The position numbers were made by a program, and so were the translations under genes. Shown here piece by piece: positions 24,180 to 32,813 of a stretch of 64,000 nucleotides of DNA. Position 1 is the stretch's first letter. The number at the start of each line of letters is the position of its first letter. The notes under the pieces are model-generated. The model ran no database searches, was not told the origin of the DNA, and saw only the letters and a list, made by a program, of their open reading frames with translations. The stretch is from CAYQLY01 sp964418605 (GTDB taxonomy: Bacteria > Bacteroidota > Bacteroidia > Cytophagales > Cyclobacteriaceae): the NCBI GenBank assembly GCA_964418605.1, contig CAYQLY010000007.1, forward strand, positions 1 to 64,000. Reading direction: 5' to 3'.

Positions 24180-24647
24180 TTATACTGATACAAGACATTC
24201 TTCAATGGTTGTTTTGATAAGGTCTGATTCATATCCCTTTGCCAATAAATTCATGTAAAGGCTGTTTTTTAAAGTAGTTTTATCCATATATCCTCCTTTT
24301 TCTATTTTTTTAATAATAAGGTCGCGAAGGGTATCAATATAATCGTTGTCGTTTATTTCCTCAAGTGCTTTTTTTATGCAATAGGTGGATATTCCTTTTT
24401 GTTGGAGCCTTGTTTTAATTTTTATTTTCCCCCATTTTTTTAGTCGAAACTTTCCACCAGCATATAACTTGGCAAATCGCTCTTCATTTAGAAAGCCTTC
24501 TTCAATGAGTTTGGCAATTATTTCTTCTGCATCTTCTCCTTTAACACCCACAGCGGCAAGACGGTCACGCACTTCTTTCTGAGAGCGTTCTTGGTAAGCA
24601 CAAAACTTTCTTATTCTTTTGAGTATTTTTGCTTCGAATGTTACCAT
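24180..24647 (-). CDS. recX: regulatory protein RecX, 155 aa
   Basis: Three tandem three-helix repeats typical of RecX are visible: CAYQERSQKEVRDRLAAVGV (about 16-36), FAKLYAGGKFRLKKWGKIKIKTRL (quoted in part) and ALEEINDNDYIDTLRDLI. RecX binds RecA filaments and limits recombination activity. It begins ATG and is about 150 residues, normal for the family. The gene is not next to recA, as is often the case in Bacteroidota. It lies 97 bases from the rplS start region, on the same strand and upstream of it. Confidence 0.9.
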   Translation of the reverse strand: MVTFEAKILKRIRKFCAYQERSQKEVRDRLAAVGVKGEDAEEIIAKLIEEGFLNEERFAKLYAGGKFRLKKWGKIKIKTRLQQKGISTYCIKKALEEINDNDYIDTLRDLIIKKIEKGGYMDKTTLKNSLYMNLLAKGYESDLIKTTIEECLVSV

Positions 24648-24706
24648 TATTTCTTGTTTGGGAGCTTAATCAATAATACTAAAAAATAATTTAAAAATGG
24701 TGCAAA

Positions 24707-25276
24707 TCACCATCTAATACCTGTTTTTAGATCTAATGCAAATACACTGCTTGTTTTTTGATCTAGGCTAGGAAAGCTAGAAATGCCATATTCTATCTTA
24801 AAAAAGTAACATTGTCTACCGGAGTAAATATTAAGTCCGATTTCTGATTTAGTTTGATGTCCTATTGTTCTACCGCCTCTTCCTTTGATCCAAACTTGGT
24901 TAAGGAGAAGAGAATAGCCGATATAAGGAATAAATTTCTTGTCTTTTCGGAACTCATGCCGAATTGTCCACCCATACACTAGGATGTATATATCACTATG
25001 ATTTGATGAAGGATCTATCATGTAATTTATACCAATGGGTACAGATAAATAGACAGATGGTCTTTTGTAATAACCTGAGAGTTTCCACGCGTAGTCTCCT
25101 AGAAGGGTAAATCCGGTTTTGGCTTCAGAAGGAAGTGTGGAGTGTGTAAAATAGCGTACCCCTGTTTCAATAGAATACTGTTTATTTACTTTTTCCATTG
25201 GCTTTTCCTCCTCTTTTGAAAATGCCGATGAGGTGAAAATTGTTAATATAGCCCACATATAAACGTATTTTACCAT
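24707..25276 (-). CDS. hypothetical exported protein, 189 aa
   Basis: The N-terminal signal is MVKYVYMWAILTIFTSSAFS. The mature region is mostly strand-like with aromatic and Gly-rich turns (SVYLSVPIGINYMID, IYILVYGWTIRHEFRKD, FIPYIGYSLLLNQVW), and ends in FALDLKTGIRW, with a terminal aromatic residue as in outer-membrane barrels. The size and pattern suggest a small outer-membrane beta-barrel. No family or function is recognised. It lies between pbpC and recX on the same strand, with short gaps to both; cotranscription with pbpC is possible. Confidence 0.72.
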   Translation of the reverse strand: MVKYVYMWAILTIFTSSAFSKEEEKPMEKVNKQYSIETGVRYFTHSTLPSEAKTGFTLLGDYAWKLSGYYKRPSVYLSVPIGINYMIDPSSNHSDIYILVYGWTIRHEFRKDKKFIPYIGYSLLLNQVWIKGRGGRTIGHQTKSEIGLNIYSGRQCYFFKIEYGISSFPSLDQKTSSVFALDLKTGIRW

Positions 25277-25320
25277 ACCTAAAGTGTTTGTTCAAAAGTA
25301 CATATTTACTTTTAATTTTC

Positions 25321-27648
25321 TTATTGATAGCTTACTTTAATAGTGATGTCGCTGTTCCGCCCCAGGTCGTCGCTGCACGAGATTTTTACAAAGCCAATTT
25401 GAGGTTTAAAGAATAATTTTTCTTGTGGAGATACGGCACGATAGAACTTATCGTTTATAAACCAATATATTTTTTTAACACGGTCTTCAACTTGGCAGCT
25501 TAATATTAATTCGGTTGCTTCGCCTTTTTCTATAAAATATTCTTTAGCATGTGAAGGAGAGGTGATCGTGGGCGCATTTTCCTCAAAAACATGCGTGCAT
25601 TGTGAGTAGTGTGGAGGTATTTTAGTATAACTTATTTTTTCGGCGTTATAAAAAGGAATGAGTTCCGGTGATATGTTAGGGTATAATTTTTTTTTATAAC
25701 CAGCCGATGGAAGACAATGAGAACAATAACTTATTTTTTCATCTGCAGAAACCCAGATATATTTAAGATGATCACATACTTGACTGGTAGAAATAAGAGG
25801 TAAATAATAATCTGTAACTTGGTGCTCACAAAATGTATTCGGTATGAGGCCATTTTCCTCACAAACTAATCGAAAAGGCAGATTGGATGGTGGAAAAAAC
25901 CAACTGCTATCAGAGTTGTAATCAATCGTATTGAAAATATCAAACAATAGTGGTGTGGCTATTTCTGATCCTGTTAAATATTTTACACCTTGTCCGGAGA
26001 AATTTCCTACCCATACACCAACAGTGTATTTTTTATTAAATCCTATACTCCATGCGTCGTGACGCCCATAAGAGGTGCCTGTTTTCCAAGCTACTTTAGG
26101 AATGTGGTAGTTGTTTTGATAATCATTGGGTAAGTCTGGACGTGTGAGTGTGGTTAAGATATCAGTAATAACATAAGCAGCTTGTTCAGAAAAAATAGTA
26201 TCTGGTTGTTGCCATACCGTGGTATCGGCTAGTGTTGTCCATCGAATTGGTTTATAGATTCCTTTATTAGCAAATGATACGTATAGGTTTGTGAGTTCTT
26301 CTAATGTAGAACCACATCCACCCAATATCACAGATAGGCCAAGATTTTTTTCATTTTCAGCTATATGTTGGAAATGGGCTGCTTTTAATTTTTTTAAAAA
26401 ATAGGGCAATCCAACTGCATCTACTAATTTCACAGCAGGAATGTTTAATGATGTCGCAAGTGCTTTTTTAGCTGTTACTTTCCCATTAAATTTTTTATTA
26501 AAATTTTCAGGCGCATAACCTGCAAAATCAGTCGGTACATCCGAAATAACTTGTTTAGGTGTGATAATGCCTTGATCAAATGCAAGTGCATAGGCAAGTG
26601 GCTTTAATGTGCTTCCTGGAGAGCGTACAGCTCTTACTCCGTCCACTTCTCCTTGGTTTTCTTTATCTAAAAAGTCAGGTGATCCTAGGTAAGCTAGAAT
26701 GCTTCGATCCTTATTGTCAAGAATTAGTATGGATGTATTGTATATGCCATAATTTTTCCATTTTTTTATAAACCTATAAGTTATAGCTTCTATCTTATCT
26801 TGAAGAGTTAAATCGATCGTGGTGGAAATAAGTTCTTGATTCGGAAATTTCTGATGTAGTCGATTGCAAAAATGAGGTGCTAATCTAGGCGGTGGCAATC
26901 GATGAAGTTCCACAGGCTCTTGTATAGCATCTTCTATATAGTCATTTGGAAAAAGACCATCTGCTTTAAATTGCTTTAGCCATTTATCACGCTCTATTCG
27001 GATGAGTTCATTATTTTTACCTAAGGCTAGTGAGGTTGGGCGATTGGGTACAATACATAAAACAGCTATTTCAGCGATACTTAATTTATTAGGCAATTTT
27101 CCATAAAACAGCAATGATGCTGATTTGACGCCTTCGATATTACTTCCATATGGAATAAGATTGAAATACATTTGTAAGATTTCATTTTTGGAATAATATA
27201 ATTCTAGTTGAAGTGCTCGGAATAGTTCAATTGCTTTACTTCCATATGTTCGTTTCTTTGGTTCAAGTAAACGTGCTACTTGCATGGTGATGGTAGAAGC
27301 TCCTGATATTTTTTTACCTCGGATGGTATTCTTAAAAAGAGCTTTTATAATAGAGATGGGATTGACTCCAATATGATAATAAAAATAGTTATCCTCTTTA
27401 TAAAGAATTGTTTTTTTAAGCTCGGGCATCATTTCATGGAGTTCAATTTTCATGCGCCATTTATCATCTGGAGTCAAAAAGGCATGCATGACAGTGCTAT
27501 CACGAGCGACTATAAGTTGAGAATAAGTCGTAGATGTACGTAAAGGGAAAATGAAATTTAGTATAAAAAATAAAATAATAGAGGAGATAATAAAAATAAT
27601 AGTTGTCTTTGTTATTTTTTTAAAAATAGATTTAAAAGACAATGACAT
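25321..27648 (-). CDS. pbpC: penicillin-binding protein 1C, bifunctional glycosyltransferase/transpeptidase, 775 aa
   Basis: A single N-terminal membrane anchor (about 13-33) precedes a GT51 domain (about 55-230) with the catalytic ED in KEDNYFYYHIGVNP (E85, D86) and the motif GASTITMQVARLL. The transpeptidase domain has SxxK at S346-TL-K349 (RSPGSTLKPLAYALA) and a KTGTS motif (WKTGTSYGRHDA). A C-terminal BiPBP_C-like domain follows (about 680-775). It polymerises and crosslinks peptidoglycan in the periplasm. Length is normal for PBP1C. The usual partner, an alpha-2-macroglobulin gene, is not beside it here. Confidence 0.95.
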   Translation of the reverse strand: MSLSFKSIFKKITKTTIIFIISSIILFFILNFIFPLRTSTTYSQLIVARDSTVMHAFLTPDDKWRMKIELHEMMPELKKTILYKEDNYFYYHIGVNPISIIKALFKNTIRGKKISGASTITMQVARLLEPKKRTYGSKAIELFRALQLELYYSKNEILQMYFNLIPYGSNIEGVKSASLLFYGKLPNKLSIAEIAVLCIVPNRPTSLALGKNNELIRIERDKWLKQFKADGLFPNDYIEDAIQEPVELHRLPPPRLAPHFCNRLHQKFPNQELISTTIDLTLQDKIEAITYRFIKKWKNYGIYNTSILILDNKDRSILAYLGSPDFLDKENQGEVDGVRAVRSPGSTLKPLAYALAFDQGIITPKQVISDVPTDFAGYAPENFNKKFNGKVTAKKALATSLNIPAVKLVDAVGLPYFLKKLKAAHFQHIAENEKNLGLSVILGGCGSTLEELTNLYVSFANKGIYKPIRWTTLADTTVWQQPDTIFSEQAAYVITDILTTLTRPDLPNDYQNNYHIPKVAWKTGTSYGRHDAWSIGFNKKYTVGVWVGNFSGQGVKYLTGSEIATPLLFDIFNTIDYNSDSSWFFPPSNLPFRLVCEENGLIPNTFCEHQVTDYYLPLISTSQVCDHLKYIWVSADEKISYCSHCLPSAGYKKKLYPNISPELIPFYNAEKISYTKIPPHYSQCTHVFEENAPTITSPSHAKEYFIEKGEATELILSCQVEDRVKKIYWFINDKFYRAVSPQEKLFFKPQIGFVKISCSDDLGRNSDITIKVSYQ

Positions 27649-27651
27649 GGG

Positions 27652-28098
27652 TTAATGATTTTTTTCTATTTTAAATACGAATTGACTATGGGTAGACAGA
27701 TGTATGCTAATCGTTTCCCAATCGTTATATTTTATATATTCACTCATGGGTATTTCGATTTTCGATTCATTAATGTAAAAGAAATACGTGTCCTCGATTT
27801 GCTCTCTTTTTTTAATGGTATCTGTAATAATGTTTTTTTGTTTGCTTTTTAAATCTTTACGGATTGATCTTGATTTTTCTCCTAAAATCACTATAATAAT
27901 GCTAAAAATCAGAGTTGTAATTACAAACTGTATTAACCCCGCTTGCCACGATTTGGTAGCCCATACTGTTAAAAAAAGACCAACAACCGAAATACTGTAA
28001 AGGAGAATGGTTAGTTTTAAAAAATTAGCATTGGTTTCTAAAAGGTAAGCCTCTAACATAGCTAACTCTTCGGGGTTGATTTTTTCTTGATTAATCAT
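27652..28098 (-). CDS. hypothetical two-span membrane protein, 148 aa
   Basis: The protein has an N-terminal cytoplasmic stretch, then two hydrophobic spans (about residues 25-45, FLKLTILLYSISVVGLFLTVW, partly quoted, and 52-75, LIQFVITTLIFSIIIVILG). After the second span comes a basic helix, and then a 45-residue C-terminal segment with strands (DTYFFYINESKIEIPMSEYI). No family is recognised. It overlaps nuoA by four bases and precedes pbpC by three, so the three genes form one transcription unit by spacing; a functional link to either is not evident. Confidence 0.72.
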   Translation of the reverse strand: MINQEKINPEELAMLEAYLLETNANFLKLTILLYSISVVGLFLTVWATKSWQAGLIQFVITTLIFSIIIVILGEKSRSIRKDLKSKQKNIITDTIKKREQIEDTYFFYINESKIEIPMSEYIKYNDWETISIHLSTHSQFVFKIEKNH

Positions 28099-28568
28099 TT
28101 TTTTGAAAATAATTTTTTATATAAGTCAGCAGGCACGGGAGATTTAAAAGAGTGTTTTTTTTGAGATGGTTTTATCCAATCAAGATATCCCAATACCCAT
28201 GCATAGGCTAATCCTAATATTAAAATACCTATAAATATACCGATCTCTATGATTGAAAACCAGATCCATGAAAAAGAATAATTATTAACAGCTATATCTG
28301 TATTAAAGGCTAGGCTCCATGGAAATAGAAATAAAATTTCTATTTCAAATAGAATAAATAAAATAGCTAGAATATAAAACCGTGCATTTAATGGATACCA
28401 AGCAGACATAGAGGGCTCCTCCCCGCATTCATAAGGAGTTAGTTTTTCTTCATTGGGTTTTTGAGGTCGAATCATTTTGCTAATGAGCAATGTTAGGCTT
28501 AAAAAAACAACAGCTGCTAATATAAAAAGCGCAATAATCCCGAATTGGCTTATTTGATAGTTGTCCAT
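28095..28568 (-). CDS. nuoA: NADH-quinone oxidoreductase subunit A, 157 aa
   Basis: The three membrane spans of NuoA are visible (about 8-30, 75-97, 112-135). The loop signature PYECGEEPSM is the conserved ECG motif found in the cytosolic loop of subunit 3/NuoA, and FILFEIEILFLFPW is the second-span hallmark. It is part of the membrane arm of complex I. The C-terminal tail (about residues 135-157) is longer than in many bacteria. No other nuo gene is within this window: the neighbours are serS upstream and a two-span protein and pbpC downstream. Confidence 0.93.
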   Translation of the reverse strand: MDNYQISQFGIIALFILAAVVFLSLTLLISKMIRPQKPNEEKLTPYECGEEPSMSAWYPLNARFYILAILFILFEIEILFLFPWSLAFNTDIAVNNYSFSWIWFSIIEIGIFIGILILGLAYAWVLGYLDWIKPSQKKHSFKSPVPADLYKKLFSKK

Positions 28569-28574
28569 GTTGTT

Positions 28575-29876
28575 TTATTTAACCCGTTCAATTTTATCAA
28601 ATCCAGTGTAAGAGTGAATAACTTTAGGAAGTCTTATATAGTCTTTCTCTTGATTGTTTTCTAGAATAGCTGCGACTATTCTGGGTAGTGCTAGTGCACT
28701 TCCATTTAATGTATGTAGTAATTTGTTTTTAGACTCTGATTTATAACGAAGCTTCAATCGATTAGCTTGAAAGGATTCGAAGTTGCTTACTGAGCTTACT
28801 TCAAGCCATCTTTCTTGAGCAGCAGAAAATACTTCCATGTCGTATGTTAGAGCTGACGTAAATCCCATATCTCCTCCACAAAGTTTTAAGACACGATAAG
28901 GGAGTTCCAACTTTTCTAACAAGCCTTGTACATATTTTCTCATTTCCTCTAATGCATGGTAAGAATCCTCAGGAGTTCGTAGTTGTACGATTTCAATCTT
29001 GTCGAATTGATGAAGGCGATTTAACCCTCGCACATGGCTTCCCCATGAACCCGCTTCTCTTCGAAAACAAGGTGTATATCCCACATTCTTAATTGGCAGA
29101 TCAGCCTCATTTAAAATAGTATCACGGTAGATGTTAGTAATCGGTACCTCGGCAGTAGGTATTAAATAAAGTTGATCCTCAGTGGCTAAATACATCTGTC
29201 CTTCTTTGTCAGGATATTGACCTGTTCCGAAGACAGAGTCTTGATTGACTAAAATAGGAGGTTGTATTTCCATGTATCCTGCATGTCGAGCTTCATCTAA
29301 AAAAAAGTTAATTAAAGCACGTTGAAGTCTAGCGCCTTGACCTTTATATACAGGAAAGCCTGCACCGGTTAATTTGGTTCCTAATTCAAAGTCAATGATA
29401 TTATAGATTTGAATTAACTCCCAATGAGGCAATGCACCTGATGGTAAAGTAGGCGCAGTGCCATGCTGCTCTATTACCTCGTTGTCCTCGGCTGACTTCC
29501 CAGGCTTAACAGACGAATGTGGAATATTAGGAAGAGTGAGTAAAAGGCGTAAAAGCTCTTGATCTATTTTTGAAAACTCTTCCTCTAGTGTTTTGATTCG
29601 TGATTTTAGTTCTGTTGTTTTATTTTTTAATTGATTAGCTTCTTCTTTTTTGCCTTCTTTCATAAGAGCGCCAACCTGTTTAGCTATGGCGTTTGACTCC
29701 GCTTGTATATTTTCTATATCTGTTTGAAATTGACGTTTTTGTGAATCAAGATCAATTATGTTTAGAATAATAGCCTCGCCAGATGGTATATTCCTCTTTT
29801 GGAGGCCAGCTATAACCTCTTTTGTGCGTTCTCGAATGTAAGAAACTTGTAACATTTTAGTATATTTAGATGGCAA
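28575..29876 (-). CDS. serS: seryl-tRNA synthetase, 433 aa
   Basis: The N-terminal coiled-coil tRNA-binding arm spans about residues 30-110 (SQKRQFQTDIENIQAESNAIA, in part). The class II catalytic core contains motif 2 (CFRREAGSWGSHVRGLNRLHQF, in part) and motif 3 (NGSALALPRIVAAILEN), with the serine pocket segment TAEVPITNIY. It charges tRNA-Ser with serine in the cytoplasm. Length is standard. It is followed by nuoA on the same strand six bases away. The start at ATG 29876 agrees with the start of the N-terminal arm. Confidence 0.97.
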   Translation of the reverse strand: MPSKYTKMLQVSYIRERTKEVIAGLQKRNIPSGEAIILNIIDLDSQKRQFQTDIENIQAESNAIAKQVGALMKEGKKEEANQLKNKTTELKSRIKTLEEEFSKIDQELLRLLLTLPNIPHSSVKPGKSAEDNEVIEQHGTAPTLPSGALPHWELIQIYNIIDFELGTKLTGAGFPVYKGQGARLQRALINFFLDEARHAGYMEIQPPILVNQDSVFGTGQYPDKEGQMYLATEDQLYLIPTAEVPITNIYRDTILNEADLPIKNVGYTPCFRREAGSWGSHVRGLNRLHQFDKIEIVQLRTPEDSYHALEEMRKYVQGLLEKLELPYRVLKLCGGDMGFTSALTYDMEVFSAAQERWLEVSSVSNFESFQANRLKLRYKSESKNKLLHTLNGSALALPRIVAAILENNQEKDYIRLPKVIHSYTGFDKIERVK

Positions 29877-29986
29877 AATAACTAAATAATTTGTTGAAAT
29901 AAATAATCATTTTTTTGTGAATCCCAATTTGTTCACTTAATATTGTGGTAGAAAACACGTTCTAGTTAGACGGAAGGGTATTAGTC

Positions 29987-29995
29987 GGGGGGGGG
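29987..29995. repeat. nine-base G homopolymer upstream of rho
   Basis: A run of nine G (flanked by TC and ATTTTC) sits in the 241-base gap between serS and rho, about 120 bases before the rho start. Such a tract is rare in this AT-rich sequence. The rest of the gap is AT-rich, and I see no gene or clear consensus promoter in it. Confidence 0.85.
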
Positions 29996-30117
29996 ATTTT
30001 CACAAGGTCATACTGTAAATACATTTTATAAATCCTTAAAACATATAATTAACTTCTTGAAGTAAGTATTTTTATTATTTTGAATTATATCAAATTCCAC
30101 ATCTACTATTTAAACAC

Positions 30118-31611
30118 ATGTACAATATTGAAGAACTTAATTTAAAAATTCTTTCAGAATTGAAAGTAATCGCTGAGCAGTTAGGCGTAAAAGATTTTAA
30201 AAAATTATCTAAAAATGAACTGATATATAAAATACTTGATGAGCAGGCTGTTAAACCAACAGTTAGCACCAGTGAAAAAAAACAAAGTTCTTCGTCGGAG
30301 GATTTCTCATTTGATACAACCACTCTATCAATGTTAGATGTTTCTGAAGCAAAAAAAAATGACGATGATTCTTCCAAATCTTATCTTGATATAACTACCG
30401 AATTGAATCTTGCATTAGAGGGCGATAGCATGTCGAAAAAAGAAAACAATAACTATAATAAAAATAAAAAAGTACAAAATCCCCACATTAAAGAGTTTGA
30501 AGGTGTTATCGAAAATCAAGGTATTCTTGAACTAATGCCAGATGGCTATGGATTTTTACGTTCAGCTGATTACAATTATTTGGCAAGTCCAGATGACATA
30601 TATGTGTCTCCTTCACAAGTTAAATTGTTTGGATTGAAAACAGGAGATACAGTAAAGGGCACAATACGTCCGCCTAAAGAAGGTGAAAAATATTTTGCCT
30701 TACTTCGAGTAGATTCAATCAATGGGAAAACACCAGAAGAAATCCGCGATAGAATACCTTTTGAGCATCTTACGCCTCTTTTTCCTAATGAGCGTTTAAA
30801 CTTAAGCACGAAACACGACGAATACTCTACTCGAATATTAGATTTATTTGCTCCTATTGGTAAAGGTCAACGAGGAATGATTGTAGCGCAACCTAAAACA
30901 GGAAAAACGGTTTTATTAAAACAGATTGCTAATGCCATTACTACCAATCATCCCGAAGTATATTTGCTTATTCTTCTGATTGATGAGCGACCTGAAGAGG
31001 TAACTGATATGGCTCGCAATGTAAAAGCCGAAGTTATTTCATCTACTTTTGATGAACAAGCAGAGCGTCATGTAAAAGTATCTACGATGGTATTAGAAAA
31101 AGCAAAACGACTTGTTGAATGTGGGCATGATGTTGTTATTTTATTGGATTCCATTACACGTTTAGCAAGAGCCTACAATACAGTTGTTCCTTCTTCTGGA
31201 AAAATCTTGTCTGGAGGTGTTGATGCCAATGCTTTACATAAACCTAAGCGATTTTTTGGAGCAGCGCGAAATGTAGAAAATGGGGGATCATTAACCATTA
31301 TTGCTACAGCTCTTATTGAAACGGGTTCTAAAATGGATGATGTTATATTTGAGGAATTTAAAGGAACCGGCAATATGGAACTTCAGTTGGATCGTAAGCT
31401 ATCTAACAAACGAACCTATCCAGCTATTGATGTACCTGCTTCTGGTACACGACGTGAAGATCTTCTTATGGATAAAGATGAACTATCTAGAGTTTGGATA
31501 TTGCGCAAGTTTATGAGTGATATGACATCCGTAGAGGCTATGGAATTCTTGCTGGATAAAATGCGAGGGACTAAAACCAATGAAGAGTTTTTGATATCGA
31601 TGAATGGTTAA
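30118..31611 (+). CDS. rho: transcription termination factor Rho, 497 aa
   Basis: The N-terminal Rho helical domain (about 1-45: LNLKILSELKVIAEQLGV, SKNELIYKILDEQ) is followed by a charged, low-complexity insert (about 46-125) rich in Ser, Asp, Lys and Asn, typical of Bacteroidota Rho. Next are the RNA-binding cold-shock-like domain (GVIENQGILELMPDGYGFLR) and the ATPase core: Walker A AQPKTGKTVLLKQI, Walker B VVILLDSITRLARAYN, the Q-loop/R-loop region and RKLSNKRTYPAIDVPASGTRRE. The hexameric helicase terminates transcription. It is longer than E. coli Rho (419) because of the insert. Rho commonly controls its own leader. Confidence 0.97.
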   Translation: MYNIEELNLKILSELKVIAEQLGVKDFKKLSKNELIYKILDEQAVKPTVSTSEKKQSSSSEDFSFDTTTLSMLDVSEAKKNDDDSSKSYLDITTELNLALEGDSMSKKENNNYNKNKKVQNPHIKEFEGVIENQGILELMPDGYGFLRSADYNYLASPDDIYVSPSQVKLFGLKTGDTVKGTIRPPKEGEKYFALLRVDSINGKTPEEIRDRIPFEHLTPLFPNERLNLSTKHDEYSTRILDLFAPIGKGQRGMIVAQPKTGKTVLLKQIANAITTNHPEVYLLILLIDERPEEVTDMARNVKAEVISSTFDEQAERHVKVSTMVLEKAKRLVECGHDVVILLDSITRLARAYNTVVPSSGKILSGGVDANALHKPKRFFGAARNVENGGSLTIIATALIETGSKMDDVIFEEFKGTGNMELQLDRKLSNKRTYPAIDVPASGTRREDLLMDKDELSRVWILRKFMSDMTSVEAMEFLLDKMRGTKTNEEFLISMNG

Positions 31612-31657
31612 AAAAATAATATTTGTATTTTAGCTTTTGCAAAATCAAATAATGTAA

Positions 31658-31772
31658 ACGGGAAATGAGGTGTTTCCTGTGTGTAAAAATAGATGTTTTC
31701 TATATCGAAAACAGGTCCTTTCTTAGTAGATTTGAAGGTCGTTCTTATCCGTAGTATAGCTGGCGATAAGAA
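31658..31772 (+). other. three hairpins in the rho-pheS gap
   Basis: In the 173 bases between rho and pheS three stems follow each other: ACGGGAAA/TTTCCTGT (31658-31665 with 31673-31680), TGTTTTC/GAAAACA (31694-31700 with 31707-31713) and TTCTTATC/GATAAGAA (31742-31749 with 31765-31772). The third ends 13 bases before the pheS ATG. None has a following T-run, so they are not ordinary terminators. They could be a leader structure or Rho 3'-end structure. Confidence 0.45.
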
Positions 31773-31784
31773 TGTGTCTTAATT

Positions 31785-32804
31785 ATGTTAGAAAAAATAC
31801 ATACATATCTTAGTGAAATTGATCAATTTGGTATTACCAATCATCAGGAATTAGAAAAATTCAGACTTCATTTTCTTTCTAAAAAGGGAATAATCACCGA
31901 ATTGTTTGATGTATTTAAAACACTTCCATCTGACCAGAAAAAAATAGTCGGGCAGGAATTAAATAAACTTAAACAAGCAGCAGAAGAAAAATTTAAACAT
32001 GCACAAACGACGTTAGAAAATTTAAATCATCAACAGCATGAAAAAGTAGATGTATCATTACCTGATATTCCTGATACAACAGGCAGTATACACCCTTTAC
32101 ATATTACTCAGCAACGTATCATTGAAATATTTGAACGGATCGGGTTTAATCTTTCCGAAGGCCCTGAAATAGAGGATGATTGGCATAATTTTACAGCACT
32201 TAATTTTCCACCCAATCACCCTGCACGTGATATGCAGGATACTTTTTTCATTGAAAAAAACCCTGATATTGCTCTTCGTACACACACATCTTCTGTACAA
32301 ATACAAGTTCTTGAAAAGCAATCACCTCCTGTTCGAACGCTCGCACTTGGACGTGTCTATCGGAATGAGGCTATTTCAGCCCGATCAAATTGTTTTTTTC
32401 ATCAGATAGAGGGTTTTTATATTGATCAACAGGTCAGCTTTAAAGATCTTAAGCAAACATTGTATTATTTTGCTAAAGAGCTTCTTGGTAAAGAAACACA
32501 AATACGCCTTAGGCCTTCTTACTTTCCATTTACAGAACCAAGTGTTGAAATGGATGTCTCATGTAATCTATGCAGTGGAAAAGGATGCAATGTTTGTAAA
32601 TATACCGGATGGCTCGAAATTGCAGGTTCAGGCATGATTCATCCAAATGTATTAAGAAATTGTAAAATTGATTCGGATCGGTTTTCAGGATTTGCATTTG
32701 GTATGGGTATAGAACGGATAACGATGATGTTATATCAAATCCATGATTTGAGATTGTTTGTAGAAAATGATATTCGGTTTTTAAGACAATTTAAATCTTT
32801 TTAA
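31785..32804 (+). CDS. pheS: phenylalanyl-tRNA synthetase alpha subunit, 339 aa
   Basis: An N-terminal coiled-coil tRNA-binding region (about 1-90) precedes the class II core. Motif 2 is in VRTLALGRVYRNEAISARSN, and HQIEGFYID, FRPSYFPFTEPSVE-like (LRPSYFPFTEPSVEMDVSC) and GSGMIHPNVL, plus motif 3 GFAFGMGIERITMM, match PheS. A Cys cluster (CSGKGCNVCKYTGW) lies in the catalytic domain, as is usual in bacterial PheS. It charges tRNA-Phe with pheT, which is not in this window. It leads a gene run continuing to 36656, with a ten-base gap to the next gene. Confidence 0.97.
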   Translation: MLEKIHTYLSEIDQFGITNHQELEKFRLHFLSKKGIITELFDVFKTLPSDQKKIVGQELNKLKQAAEEKFKHAQTTLENLNHQQHEKVDVSLPDIPDTTGSIHPLHITQQRIIEIFERIGFNLSEGPEIEDDWHNFTALNFPPNHPARDMQDTFFIEKNPDIALRTHTSSVQIQVLEKQSPPVRTLALGRVYRNEAISARSNCFFHQIEGFYIDQQVSFKDLKQTLYYFAKELLGKETQIRLRPSYFPFTEPSVEMDVSCNLCSGKGCNVCKYTGWLEIAGSGMIHPNVLRNCKIDSDRFSGFAFGMGIERITMMLYQIHDLRLFVENDIRFLRQFKSF

Positions 32805-32813
32805 CTTAGATCC

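Noticed and set aside
31612..31784. T-box leader for pheS
   Set aside because: No T-box sequence, specifier loop or antiterminator pairing seen; T-boxes are not expected in Bacteroidota.
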